From: Hyphomicrobiaceae bacterium
Lineage (GTDB): Bacteria; Pseudomonadota; Alphaproteobacteria; Rhizobiales; Hyphomicrobiaceae
Direction of reading: 5' to 3'
Assembly (NCBI GenBank): GCA_023384095.1
Contig: JAHDXT010000028.1
Coordinates: 1 to 48,218 of the forward strand
DNA: 48,218 bases
Part shown: positions 24,379-33,557 of the stretch, one piece after another
How the letters are laid out: each line of letters starts with the position of its first letter
How positions within the stretch are numbered: position 1 is the stretch's first letter
Position numbers and translations under genes: made by a program
Notes under the pieces: generated by a model
The model's database searches: none
Seen by the model: the letters and a program-made list of their open reading frames with translations, nothing else
Told to the model about the DNA's origin: nothing

Positions 24379-26427
24379 TCATTGCGGGCCGCCCGCCGGG
24401 GTGGTCGTGGAGCTCCAGCTCGAGGCCGCTTCGGGCTGGCGCGGCTCCGGCCGGCCTTCGGCGGCCTCCGCCGGCTCCTTCGCGCGGAGGCCCTGCAGCG
24501 GACCGGCGAGGCCGCGCTGGGCAAGCTCCCTGGCGTCCTTCGGATAGAATACGGCGCACATGCGTCCGCCGCAGTTGCCGTCGGGGCGAGCCGGCTTGGC
24601 CGGTGCGGTCGCCGCCGCGTCCGCGTCCGCCAATGGCGGCGCTTTTCCGGCCGTCTGGGCGCCCGCCGGCCGGCCGGTCTCCATGCGGCTCAAGCCTGTC
24701 GTCATGTCGATGACCAGCCGCGGTCCGCGCACCACATTGCGCCCTTGGGTCAGCACGACGTCGCCGCCGAGGACCACCGTGTTCGCCTTGACGTCGAAAT
24801 CCGCCCAGTCGCCGGTCGCGCTCTGATCGCCCTTGGAGGTGACGACCACCTTCTTGCGCGCCTGCACCCGCTGGAGCTGCGCCGGCCCGGCTTTGGCTCC
24901 CGCCTCCGTCGGCTGCATGAGGTTCACCCCGGCCTGCCCGCTGTAGGTGGCGACGAGCTCGACCGTGCGGATGCTGAAATCCGCCTGCACCGCGAGCACG
25001 TCGCCGTGGAACGTGGCGGTCCTGGCCTTGTCGTCCACATCGAGGACGTCGGACGTGATGTCGATGGGCGCATTCGGGTCGGTATGGAACCGCCACCCTC
25101 CGGCATCGCCGTCCGGCGCAGCCTGCGACCTGGCGGGCTTCGCCTCCGGCTGATGGAACCGCGACGCGATCCGGCCCGCGGCGAGCCCCGGCGTGGCCGG
25201 AGCGGAGAGTTGCATGGTGCCGTTCCGGCGGTCGACCGACAGGCGGCGGCCCTTGAGAACGTTCCTGCCCTGCGAGACCGTTACCGCCCCGGTCAGGAGC
25301 GCCGTCTCCGCCTTCAAATCCAGGTCCGCGCGATCGGCGATCGCCTGCCGGTCCGGGCCCGAGGTGAATGTGACCGCGCCGGTCAGAACCGACGTCTCGC
25401 CGGCGGTGTCGAACTCTGCGGCGTCGCTGGTGACGCGGTCGCTGCCCCTGGTCAGTACCACGGCGTCCCGTGCCACGATGCGCTTCACGCGGCCGCTCGC
25501 GGGGCCGACGGCGGCGCCCCCGCCGCCTTGGTCTGCGGCCGTGCCGGCCTCGTAGATCACCTCCAGCTCGCGCGAGGTGAGCACCGAGCCGTCCTGCTCG
25601 GCGCGCACATCGCCGGAGAAAAGCGCCGTCTTCTTCGCATCGTCGACGGTCAGCGTCGGCGCGGTCACGTCCACCGGCGCGTCGCTGCCGCCGATCAGGC
25701 CCGATGCGGAAGCGGGCCGGGCCGGCGATTCGGGGCGAGCCGCAGGCCGGCTCTGCGGCTTCAGCCGTGCGGCGACCCCGCCCGAGAAGGTCACCTCGCG
25801 TGTCTTCTGCAGCAGCACCATGCTGTTGCCCTTGAGGGTGCCGGCCGCCATTTCGACCGTCACCGGCTCGTCCGAGACGATCCTGCTCTCCTTCATGAAC
25901 ACCTTGGCGCGGGTGAGCCGGGCCGCCATGCCGTCGCTCGCCTTGATATCGATCGCGTCGAACAGCTCGAGCTCATTGGACTGGCTGTCGAATACGCCCC
26001 GCGTGGCGGTCAGCGTCGTCACCGCATCGTTGGCCTGGACGAGCTTGCCGTCGATGGCGTTCAGCTTGATCGGGCCCTTCTGCCCAACGTCCTGCTCGGC
26101 GGTGCGCGCGGACACCGAGTAGCGGCTGCCGTCCTTGCCGTAGCCCTCGTACCGCGGGTTGTGCATGGTCAGAAATTCGCTCGAGAACGCGACCGGGCCG
26201 AGCTCGAGCCTGCCGTCGCCGACCCTGATGGAGCGCTGCACGGACAGGACATAGGAGCTCAGCACCGCGACGGCCGCGATCGGCAGCAGCACCTTCAGCC
26301 AGCGCACGACACTGCTGTGGCGGCGCGCACGGGCAAACGCACGCGCACGCTCGCTCCCCGTGCTCCAGGCCGCGGGCGCCGGTCCGGCCGGCAATTGCCG
26401 GCCGCTCGTATCGGTCGCTATCGCCAT
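24379..26427 (-). CDS. LptC-LptA-LptA fusion protein
   Basis: 682 residues, about three times the length of either LptC or LptA. Residues 43-62 form one membrane segment (WLKVLLPIAAVAVLSSYVLS). Residues about 65-235 are an LptC-type (DUF1239) domain (SSEFLTMHNPRYEGYGKDGS). Two OstA/LptA-type domains follow, at about 250-425 and 448-600. Each opens with the same kind of element (APVDVTAPTLTVDDAKKTA, then APIDITSDVLDVDDKARTA) and each ends with a QGRNV segment. The C-terminus is Pro/Ala-rich. It would form the periplasmic beta-jellyroll bridge carrying LPS outward from LptB2FG. No stop or frameshift separates the parts; the ATG start is in good context. Confidence 0.85.
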   Translation of the reverse strand: MAIATDTSGRQLPAGPAPAAWSTGSERARAFARARRHSSVVRWLKVLLPIAAVAVLSSYVLSVQRSIRVGDGRLELGPVAFSSEFLTMHNPRYEGYGKDGSRYSVSARTAEQDVGQKGPIKLNAIDGKLVQANDAVTTLTATRGVFDSQSNELELFDAIDIKASDGMAARLTRAKVFMKESRIVSDEPVTVEMAAGTLKGNSMVLLQKTREVTFSGGVAARLKPQSRPAARPESPARPASASGLIGGSDAPVDVTAPTLTVDDAKKTALFSGDVRAEQDGSVLTSRELEVIYEAGTAADQGGGGAAVGPASGRVKRIVARDAVVLTRGSDRVTSDAAEFDTAGETSVLTGAVTFTSGPDRQAIADRADLDLKAETALLTGAVTVSQGRNVLKGRRLSVDRRNGTMQLSAPATPGLAAGRIASRFHQPEAKPARSQAAPDGDAGGWRFHTDPNAPIDITSDVLDVDDKARTATFHGDVLAVQADFSIRTVELVATYSGQAGVNLMQPTEAGAKAGPAQLQRVQARKKVVVTSKGDQSATGDWADFDVKANTVVLGGDVVLTQGRNVVRGPRLVIDMTTGLSRMETGRPAGAQTAGKAPPLADADAAATAPAKPARPDGNCGGRMCAVFYPKDARELAQRGLAGPLQGLRAKEPAEAAEGRPEPRQPEAASSWSSTTTPAGGPQ

Positions 26428-26530
26428 TTGTGCGGCTTCTGGAGCGGTTGATCCGTGCTTCGCGTGATTCTGCAGGCAAATTAGGGAGAGATTGGGACTG
26501 GTGGCAAGTCCAGGGCTTCAGCAGTGAAAC

Positions 26531-26745
26531 GGGGTCAGACCCCCGATCAGCGTCGACGCCAGCGTTCCGCCTGGTCTCCTTTGCCCTTCCTTCCGTCATG
26601 GCTGCGAAGGCGGCCATCCACGCAACTCTCCACACCTGATCTGCGGCGTGTCGTGGATTTTCGCCTCCGCGGGAATGACGGCGTGGGTATGCAGTGGCAA
26701 TCGTTTCGTCATCGAGGGTCGGCAAAGCCGGTGAGCGGCTGACCC
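26531..26745. repeat. 215-bp dispersed repeat, copy B (MITE-like)
   Basis: Second copy of the element at 15596-15810, in the same orientation and of identical length. The ends are GGGGTCAG and CTGACCCC, a perfect 8-bp inverted repeat. No clear target-site duplication could be seen. It lies between rnd and lptCA, interrupting what may once have been a continuous minus-strand operon; the rnd stop begins 10 bp beyond it. Confidence 0.85.
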
Positions 26746-26754
26746 CGCAACACT

Positions 26755-27375
26755 CTAATGCTCGAGCACGTCCACGTCCTCGAAGCCCAGGAGGTCCAGG
26801 TCGGTGCGGGTGGGCAGGAACTCGAAGCAGGCCTGCGCCAGGCCCAGCCGGTTCTCGCGCGCCAGCATGACGTCGAGACGCGCCTTGATGGCGTGCAGGT
26901 AGAGCACGTCGGAAGCTGCATAATGAAGCTGCTGCTGCGTCAGCTCGGCGGCACCCCAGTCCGAGCTCTGCTGCTGCTTGGACAGCTCGACGCCGGCCAG
27001 CTCGCTGGCGAGATCCTTGAGCCCGTGCCTGTCCGTGTAGGTGCGGGCGAGCTTCGAGGCGATCTTGGTGCAGTAGAGCGGCGCAGTGCGGACGCCGAGA
27101 TAGGACTTCAGCACGGCGACGTCGAAGCGCGCGAAGTGGAATATTTTGAGCACGGAAGCGTCGGTCAGAAGCGCCCGGAGGCGCGGCGCGGCGTAGTCCA
27201 CTCCGGTGAACTGGACGAGATGGGCGGTGTTGTCGCCGCCAGAGAGCTGCACCAGGCACAGCCGGTCCCGATGCGGCTTGAGCCCCAGCGTCTCGGTGTC
27301 GACAGCCACCGATTCGCCGAAATCGAGGCCGGCCGGCAGATCGCCTCTGTGCAGCTCGATGCGCGGACTGGCCAT
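26755..27375 (-). CDS. rnd: Ribonuclease D
   Basis: 206 residues. DEDDy 3'-5' exonuclease: SVAVDTETLGL (Exo I), FHFARFDVAVL (Exo II) and YAASDVLYLHAI (Exo III, with the Tyr). It matures tRNA 3' ends. The protein is only the catalytic domain, without the HRDC domains of the E. coli enzyme, as is usual in alphaproteobacteria. Downstream is repeat copy B and then lptCA. Confidence 0.93.
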   Translation of the reverse strand: MASPRIELHRGDLPAGLDFGESVAVDTETLGLKPHRDRLCLVQLSGGDNTAHLVQFTGVDYAAPRLRALLTDASVLKIFHFARFDVAVLKSYLGVRTAPLYCTKIASKLARTYTDRHGLKDLASELAGVELSKQQQSSDWGAAELTQQQLHYAASDVLYLHAIKARLDVMLARENRLGLAQACFEFLPTRTDLDLLGFEDVDVLEH

Positions 27376-27523
27376 GGGCGAGCAGACTTCATCAGCCGTG
27401 GCCAGGAGAGACCTTCGTAACTCTCTCTTAAGCCGTTGAGATCAAGCCGTTTTCGGCTTTCGTCAGGGCGTATCTCTAGCACCTTGGCGGGCGCCCGGCA
27501 ACCCGTTGGGGCCAGCTCGTCGC

Positions 27524-29245
27524 CTAACCGTTTCCCTCCTCCGAAGGTTCGCCGAGAGAGCTCTCCGGCGCGTCGAGGGTCCAAACGAGCCCTTCCGGCC
27601 GCCAGTCGAGCTTGGCCGTGCCGTCCAGGCTTGCCGCCGCCATCCCCTCTATGACCGCGTGGCCGAAACCCTTGCGGGTGGGGGTCGCCGTCACCGGCGG
27701 GCCATTCGACTCCTTCCAGCGCACCTGCAGATGTCGCACATCGTCGGCTACGGCGTGCCAGGCCCATTCGATGTCGACGCGGCCCGCCGGCACGGACAGC
27801 GCTCCGTGCTTCGACGCATTGGTGGCCAGCTCGTGCAGCGCCATGCCGAGGCTCTGCGCCGCCTCGGCGCCGAGCAGCAGGGGCGGGCCGCTCGTCGCAA
27901 CTCGCGGCCGGTCGGTGTCGATGAACGGCGCAAGCTGAGCCGCCACGAGCTCTGCGATCGGAACGCCCTCCCAGCTCTTCTTGACCAGGAGGTCGTGGGA
28001 TCGGGCGAGGCCAGCGAGCCGCTCGCCGAGCCGCTCGTTGAACTCGCCGATATTCTCGGCCGAGCGGCCGGTCTGGCGGGCGATCGCCTGTACGACGGCG
28101 AGCAGGTTCTTGGCCCGATGCGAGAGCTCCCGCATCAGGAAACGGGTGTGCTGCTCGCTCTTGCGCAGCGTCTGCTCGCGAGCGGCGATGTTGCGCGAGG
28201 CCTCGGCGAGCGCATGTCCGACGACATTGGCCTCCTGCATGTGCGTCTTCCCGAAATGCACGGGATTGCCCTCGCCGAGCGCCCGGGCGCTGCCCAGGAG
28301 CTGGCGTGCCGGACCGCCGATGACTCGGCCTGCGAGCAACGCGGCCGCGAACGATACGAGCACCGTCAGCGCCGCCAGCCCGACTACCAGCAGCACGACC
28401 CGATAGGTGCCGGCGTAGAGCACGGATTTCGGAGCCCAGATCAGGATGCGCCAGTTGGACAAGGCGCTCCGCTGGTAGCTGGCCACGACCTCCTGGCCGT
28501 CGAGGTCCGTGCTCTCGACGATGCCGTTCGGCCCGGCGAGCCGGGTGAAGAATTCCCGCGTCGCCGGCTTCCCGTAGAGCTCCTCGTGGCGGAACGTGCG
28601 GGCGACGATCCGCCCGTTGCCGTCGATCACGCTCGCGCGCCACCCGTCCGGCAGGTAGGTCTGCTGGACGACGTCGAGGACGGCGCTGCCATGGGGCTCG
28701 AACGACAGCACATACCGGATCTCGCCTCCGACCTCGACCGGGACCCGCGCCACGTAGAGGAGCTGATTGGAGACGGCGCCGATGAAAAGCTCGCTGACCG
28801 CCGGCCTGCCGGTTTGCAGCACCTTCCGCAGGCTTTCCATGTCCTCGGTATGCGGCAAGGAAACGTCGGCTGCCAGGCGGGTGTTGACGAGCTGCTGGCC
28901 GGATGGGGCCACCAGCACGAAATGACCATGGGCCTTCAAAGCCGCGTCTCGAGCCAGCGCGCCGAAGTCGCTCAGATCGCCCTTCGCGAGATGCCGGGAG
29001 GCCGCGACCACATCTGTCGTCTCGAGCTGGTCGCTGAGCTCGCGGTCCAGCGACCCGGCCAGGGACTTCGTGTATTCGGCCATTCGATCGAGCTGGTCGG
29101 CCCTCTCACCCGCAACATACTGCGCGAGGCCGTAGATGCCGACCAGAAGGAACGGCAGAATCGAAACGAGCGTGACGATCCCGAGCAGAGCAGCCAGGGA
29201 GTATTCCCGGCGCAGCAGTCCGTCGGGTCCGCGAAGAAAGCTCAT
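27524..29245 (-). CDS. Membrane sensor histidine kinase, HWE/HisKA_2 type
   Basis: 573 residues from ATG 29245; the frame to 29371 has no better signal. Two membrane helices (about 20-45 LLGIVTLVSILPFLLVGIYG and about 290-320 VVLLVVGLAALTVLVSFAAA) enclose a periplasmic Cache-like sensor domain (about 50-285). After a HAMP-like linker comes the phosphoacceptor region LMRELSHRAKNLLAVVQAIA, with the H-R-x-K-N pattern of the HisKA_2/HWE kinases, then the ATPase domain with MALHELATNASKHGALS (N box) and GFGHAVIEGM. No response regulator is adjacent, so its partner and stimulus are unknown. Confidence 0.9.
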   Translation of the reverse strand: MSFLRGPDGLLRREYSLAALLGIVTLVSILPFLLVGIYGLAQYVAGERADQLDRMAEYTKSLAGSLDRELSDQLETTDVVAASRHLAKGDLSDFGALARDAALKAHGHFVLVAPSGQQLVNTRLAADVSLPHTEDMESLRKVLQTGRPAVSELFIGAVSNQLLYVARVPVEVGGEIRYVLSFEPHGSAVLDVVQQTYLPDGWRASVIDGNGRIVARTFRHEELYGKPATREFFTRLAGPNGIVESTDLDGQEVVASYQRSALSNWRILIWAPKSVLYAGTYRVVLLVVGLAALTVLVSFAAALLAGRVIGGPARQLLGSARALGEGNPVHFGKTHMQEANVVGHALAEASRNIAAREQTLRKSEQHTRFLMRELSHRAKNLLAVVQAIARQTGRSAENIGEFNERLGERLAGLARSHDLLVKKSWEGVPIAELVAAQLAPFIDTDRPRVATSGPPLLLGAEAAQSLGMALHELATNASKHGALSVPAGRVDIEWAWHAVADDVRHLQVRWKESNGPPVTATPTRKGFGHAVIEGMAAASLDGTAKLDWRPEGLVWTLDAPESSLGEPSEEGNG

Positions 29246-29481
29246 GCGCGGGACCTGCCAATGTTCCAACGCCCCCATCGAGCAGTCCATCCGTATGCTT
29301 TGCTTGAGAAGCTCTAATGGATGACTGCCGGGAGTTATGCAATCGGGGGGAGACAAAATGGTTGGCGGCAAGGGAGCGCAGCGGTCCTGGCCGCCGGCGG
29401 GCGCTCGATGTCGCGCGGCGACCTACCGCACGGCGCGGGCAGCTTGGAGATGGTGTCGACGCGGTGCCGGACGGCTTGATC

Positions 29482-29769
29482 CTAACGCGAGCCGATCTGG
29501 TGCCAGATCCACCAACCGAGCAGGAACAGGAGCGAGCCAACGAAAGCGGAAACCACGTCGCGAAGGGAGATCGCGACCTGATTGAGCGCGGGCAGGAGGT
29601 CGAACAGCCTGAACAGCAGCCCGCCGACCAGGGCGCCCACGAGCCCGACGCCGAGGTTCGTCCAGAAGCCGAAACCCGCTCGCTCCCGCTTGACGAGCAT
29701 CCCGGCGAGGGTGCCGCCGATGAGCCCGATGATCAGCCAGACGACGATATGTGCGAGGGTGATTGGCAT
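29482..29769 (-). CDS. GlsB/YeaQ/YmgE-family small membrane protein
   Basis: 95 residues with three hydrophobic segments (VVWLIIGLIGGTLAGMLV, NLGVGLVGALVGGLLFRLFD, VVSAFVGSLLFLLGWWIWHQ). The glycine-rich IGLIGGTLAGMLV and GVGLVGALVGGLLF pattern marks the transglycosylase-associated (Tag) protein family, often induced by stress; biochemical function is unknown. Slightly longer than the E. coli members (about 84 residues). Single gene, between the kinase and a gene-poor stretch. Confidence 0.85.
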   Translation of the reverse strand: MPITLAHIVVWLIIGLIGGTLAGMLVKRERAGFGFWTNLGVGLVGALVGGLLFRLFDLLPALNQVAISLRDVVSAFVGSLLFLLGWWIWHQIGSR

Positions 29770-30367
29770 GTTGCTCTCTCAGGCTCGGAGCGTACACAGC
29801 GTACGGGTCGCGTGGTCAATGATGCTCGATCCATAACGGCCTCCCGATGAGCTCACGTAAGGCCGCGCCAATCTAGCGTAGTCCCGCCGAGTTTGCGCTA
29901 TCTCCGGCGGGGGGCGGTTAACGTTTCGAGCCGCGCTTGGATCAGCAATGATCGAGCGGCCTCCCGCGCCGTTGTGTGAAACGACGGCAAGCGTGGACGG
30001 CCTGCAGCATCGCCACGACCATCCTCCCCCGCAGTTGGGCTGCAGACCTGCGGCGACGAAAGGTGATTTCGAGCTCGGACGACCTCCGAAGTTTTTCGGT
30101 GTCGTCAGCAAAGCTCGTCGTGGCACGCCGATGAACCGGCGACACCCCCGACGTCGACTCACATCGGCCACATCAAGGCCAAAATCCCACCGGTTTTCAT
30201 TGAAGCTCCTCCGCGAAAATCTTCCCTGAGCAGCCTTTCGTGTCGCAATCAACTCGGATGATTGCCTGATTGCGGGTCCATGGTGCTCGGCGCCGCAACC
30301 GGAATTGCCTGGCGATCGATCGCTGCTGGTTGCGTCGGTGAATGAGCAAGTACGGAGGTTTTAGTCC
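29770..30367. other. Gene-poor intergenic stretch
   Basis: About 600 bp. Frames open on both strands (for example 29779-30252 minus) have Arg/Ser/Pro-rich, non-conserved-looking translations and no convincing start signal. A short inverted repeat, CGTAC-N5-GTACG, lies close to the GlsB start. Nothing else was recognised. Confidence 0.5.
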
Positions 30368-31168
30368 ATGGCTACTCCCGCTGTCTCAAGGTCGGCTCAG
30401 TCGACCGGTCGGGCTGACAAGAGCTTCCTCGATCGTATCGAGGTCCGGCACGGCCCCGTCGCGGTCCTTGGCCGGTTCTTTCTGGCGGCCGATGCCGCCG
30501 CCCGCTCGCGCGGGGTCTCGCTGTCGTTCGCCAGCCTGGCCGAGCTGGTGGAGACCAACGAAGCCAATTCCGACAGTTGGCGGCCCCTGCTGCCGCTGTT
30601 CGACGACCGGTGCTTCGATGCTTCTCCCGACAATGCCTTCTGCGTGGTGGGTCGTGACCGCAAGGGGCGCATCGTTGCCACGCATGCGGCCCGACTCTAC
30701 GACTGGTCGCAAACCAACTTCCATGATGAAGCAGAGAGCTTGCGCCTCTTCTACAGCGACCCGCAACGGATGCGTCTTCCGGGCGAGGCCTTGGAGGTGA
30801 CGGCGCCGTCAGCGCGGCAGGTGACGGGCCTGACGGTTTTCTCGGGGGCGGCCTGGTATCACCCTGACTTTCGCGGCGTCGGCTTGTCCGGCATCCTGCC
30901 GCGCATCGGCAAGGCCTATTCCCTGACGCGCTGGCCTGCGGCAACGATCGTGAGCTTCATGGCCCAGGAGATCCACGCGCGCGGCTTTGCGAGCCGGTTC
31001 GGCTACGACAACGTCGATTGGGGCGTCCTCATGAAGAACACCCGTCCGGGGACGCTGCGGGCGGCGATCCTGTCGGTGAGCCGGGACAGTGCCCTGGCAT
31101 ATATCGCCGACTTTCTATCCGACCACAGAGCGAAGATCGATGCTCGTGTCCTCGGCCGTCGCGCTTAG
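30368..31168 (+). CDS. GNAT-like acyltransferase-fold protein, unknown substrate
   Basis: 266 residues, ATG 30368 with GGAGG 9 bp upstream. The segment GAAWYHPDFRGVGLSGILPR resembles the acyl-CoA-binding motif A of GNAT proteins (R/Q-x-x-G-x-G/A), preceded by strands VVGRDRKGRIVATHAARLYD. The remaining sequence is not recognised. It could be an N-acyltransferase; the family assignment is a motif reading. Its 3' end overlaps the convergent gene at 31115 by 54 bp. Confidence 0.6.
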   Translation: MATPAVSRSAQSTGRADKSFLDRIEVRHGPVAVLGRFFLAADAAARSRGVSLSFASLAELVETNEANSDSWRPLLPLFDDRCFDASPDNAFCVVGRDRKGRIVATHAARLYDWSQTNFHDEAESLRLFYSDPQRMRLPGEALEVTAPSARQVTGLTVFSGAAWYHPDFRGVGLSGILPRIGKAYSLTRWPAATIVSFMAQEIHARGFASRFGYDNVDWGVLMKNTRPGTLRAAILSVSRDSALAYIADFLSDHRAKIDARVLGRRA

Positions 31169-31987
31169 CAGGTAGGTCGGCGGCGAGGAGTCGTCGATGG
31201 CGAAAGGCAGCAGGAGCCGTTTGTAGCGGCGATGCTGCCTTGCGCGCCGCCAATACACATAGGCGTCGACATCCTGCAACACCGGCCTCCTGTGCATCGC
31301 CGACGCCTCGTAGGCCAACGCGCAGGCCCAGCCGTACTGCCGGTCGGGCTGGTCCTGGACGCGCTGGCCGATGGCCAGGCGCAGCCAGTCGGTGGCGCAA
31401 TCCGGCAATCCTTCGCCGAAGTCGCGGACGACGAAGTCGCCACCCGCCCGCAACTCGAACAGCACGTAGCGATCGGAGAAGATCCTGCCCAGCTCCGAAA
31501 GTCCCCCGAGCCTGCTCCATTCCCCGCCAATGCTGCGCCAGTGCTCGACGGCGACGCGCAAGGGACTGTCGAGCGGAAGAACCGAAACCTCGGTTGGACG
31601 CGACAAGATGTCGTGGCCGAAATTGCCGTCCCGGTCTGCGGAGCGCAGTGAGGCAGCGATCGCATGGTAGGCAGCAAGCGTCCTGCCGTGGAGTGTGTGT
31701 TGCCAGTCGCCGTTCACATAAGTGCTGATCAACATCCGCGAAAGGCGCTCCTCCGACATCCAGTGGATAAGCCGGGCAAAGGCCATCGGCGCTATGGTCT
31801 GCGGCCGGAACCGTATGGCTGCGGCGGCATCGCTGCGCCTGCGAATCCCCACGAAGCCGAGATTTCTGATCAGATAATCGACGAAGTCGGTGTCGGCGCC
31901 GAAGGCTTGCAATTGGGAACGCAACACCGAGGAATCACTGTCCCAGAATCTTCCGCTGTCGTCGACCAGCAGCGATTGTCCAGCCAT
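31115..31987 (-). CDS. Unknown protein with a PAS_5-like C-terminal domain
   Basis: 290 residues from ATG 31987 (AGAGG 6 bp upstream; the frame begins one codon earlier with TTG). The C-terminal half, with YVLFELRAGGDFVVRDFGEG and RYKRLLLPFAIDDSSPPTYL, fits the PAS_5-type domains of alphaproteobacteria that end in a rY-x-rLLLP strand. The N-terminal 110 residues (FVDYLIRNLGFVGIRR, AFARLIHWMSEERLSRMLIS) are helical and not recognised. No signal peptide. Convergent with the GNAT-like gene and overlapping its 3' end by 54 bp. A sensory or regulatory role is a guess. Confidence 0.55.
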   Translation of the reverse strand: MAGQSLLVDDSGRFWDSDSSVLRSQLQAFGADTDFVDYLIRNLGFVGIRRRSDAAAAIRFRPQTIAPMAFARLIHWMSEERLSRMLISTYVNGDWQHTLHGRTLAAYHAIAASLRSADRDGNFGHDILSRPTEVSVLPLDSPLRVAVEHWRSIGGEWSRLGGLSELGRIFSDRYVLFELRAGGDFVVRDFGEGLPDCATDWLRLAIGQRVQDQPDRQYGWACALAYEASAMHRRPVLQDVDAYVYWRRARQHRRYKRLLLPFAIDDSSPPTYLLSATAEDTSIDLRSVVG

Positions 31988-32279
31988 CAAGAACCTCTAC
32001 GGGCAGCCACACACCCGCGCCCCACTCCCAAGTCTCATGCTCCCCTTATTGCGCAGATCGACGATAAGGCCTGGCTCAGCCGCATTCAACCTCTGCCTCG
32101 CACACGCGAGCTATGCAGGAATTGAGCGGACATGCAACCGCAACCAACGCGTGCAAGCGATCGCCGGGCCCCGCCCGCCCCCGGGTCTTGCGTCGGGAGA
32201 ACCAGAAATGGCGGTCCGATCAGGACCGAAAAGGTCACGCCAGGACGAGTGCGTGGTGTGGCTTGGCGCAAGGCGGTGC

Positions 32280-32364
<85 letters not shown>

Positions 32365-32488
32365 AAGCCGGGCATCAGTTAGAGCCGGGCAGTTCCAATG
32401 TCAATTGCGCTGGCCTCACTTCACAGCGGCGGAGGGGCTGTGTATTGCTGCGCCACGCATTGCCTCTGCTCGCAGGAGATCGACAAGC

Positions 32489-33472
32489 ATGTCCTCCAGC
32501 CTCGTGCTCGGCGGTCTGGTGACCGTGTTCGGCGGATCGGGGTTCGTGGGTCGCCACGCGGTGCAGCCGCTGGCGCGGCGCGGCTGGCGGATCAGGGCCG
32601 CCGTCCGCCGGCCCGATCTCGCCGGCCATCTGCAGCCCATGGGCCGGCTCGGCCAGATCCACGCCGTGCAGGCCAACGTGCGCTATCCCGATTCGGTCGC
32701 GCATGCCGTCAGGGACGCCGTTGCCGTCGTCAACGCGGTCGGCATCCTGAGCCCTACCAGCCGGCAGTCGTTCAGCGCCGTGCACGTCGCAGGCGCGCGC
32801 GCCATCGCCAGGGCCGCCCGCGAGGCCGGCGCCAGGCGGCTGGTGCACGTGTCCGCCATCGGCGCCGATCCCAGGAGCCGCTCCGCCTACGCCCGCACCA
32901 AGGCCCAATCCGAGCGGGCGGTGCTGGAGGAGTTCCCGGATGCGATCATCATCCGCCCCTCCGTGGTGTTCGGCCCGGAGGACGACTTCTTCAACCGGTT
33001 CGCAGCCATGGCCCGCTTCGGACTGTTCCTGCCGCTGATCGGCGGCGGCCGCACCCGCTTCCAGCCGGTCTACGCGGCCGACCTCGGCAACGCCATCGCC
33101 AACGCCGTCGAAGGCGGCGGCGGGCCGGGCACGGTCTATGAGGCCGGCGGCCCGGAAGTCTTCACCTTCCGTGAGCTGCTCGACCGGACACAGATGTGGA
33201 CGGATCACCGGCGTCCTTATGTCTCCATCCCGTTCTGGCTGGCCAGCCTGCTCGGGATCCTGATGTGGCCGCTGCCGAACAGCCTGCGGCCCTTCACGCT
33301 CGATCAGGTCCGCCTGCTGAAATCCGATAATGTGGTCAGCGACGCCGCACAGCATGAAGGCCGGACGCTCGAGGGGCTCGGCGTGTCGAGCCTGCATACG
33401 ATCGAGGCCATCGTTCCGACCTACCTCGAGCGCTTCAGGCCGCACGGGCAGTTCGCGCGCTACCGGGGCTGA
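32489..33472 (+). CDS. NAD(P)-binding protein of the NDUFA9-like (complex I-associated) SDR family
   Basis: 327 residues from ATG 32489 (AGGAG upstream). Rossmann motif VTVFGGSGFVGRHAV, then the second-strand sequence GWRIRAAVRRPDLA and the atypical-SDR stretch RLVHVSAIGADPRSRSAYAR with the reduced active site (Y-x-R-x-K type). Relatives are the 39-kDa subunit of NADH dehydrogenase and similar NADPH-binding assembly or structural proteins of alphaproteobacteria. The tRNA-Leu gene lies upstream on the other strand. A bidirectional hairpin follows at 33489-33517. Confidence 0.85.
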   Translation: MSSSLVLGGLVTVFGGSGFVGRHAVQPLARRGWRIRAAVRRPDLAGHLQPMGRLGQIHAVQANVRYPDSVAHAVRDAVAVVNAVGILSPTSRQSFSAVHVAGARAIARAAREAGARRLVHVSAIGADPRSRSAYARTKAQSERAVLEEFPDAIIIRPSVVFGPEDDFFNRFAAMARFGLFLPLIGGGRTRFQPVYAADLGNAIANAVEGGGGPGTVYEAGGPEVFTFRELLDRTQMWTDHRRPYVSIPFWLASLLGILMWPLPNSLRPFTLDQVRLLKSDNVVSDAAQHEGRTLEGLGVSSLHTIEAIVPTYLERFRPHGQFARYRG

Positions 33473-33488
33473 GCCGCACCAAGCGAAA

Positions 33489-33517
33489 GGCGCTCCGCTC
33501 GCATGCGAGGGAGCGCC
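33489..33517. terminator. Hairpin between convergent genes
   Basis: GGCGCTCC...GGAGCGCC forms an 8-bp stem, and the inner sequence CTCGCATGCGAG is itself a perfect palindrome, giving a 14-bp stem with one bulge. Located between the convergent NDUFA9-like gene and DUF1150. There is no strong U-tract, so it may serve as a bidirectional or Rho-assisted terminator. Confidence 0.55.
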
Positions 33518-33557
33518 CCAGCCCGTGTCGCAGAATGCAGCGCGAGGCTCGCCGGCC

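Noticed and set aside
29779-30252. 157-aa minus-strand ORF upstream of the GlsB-like gene
   Set aside because: Arg/Ser/Pro-rich composition, no start signal, no motif.
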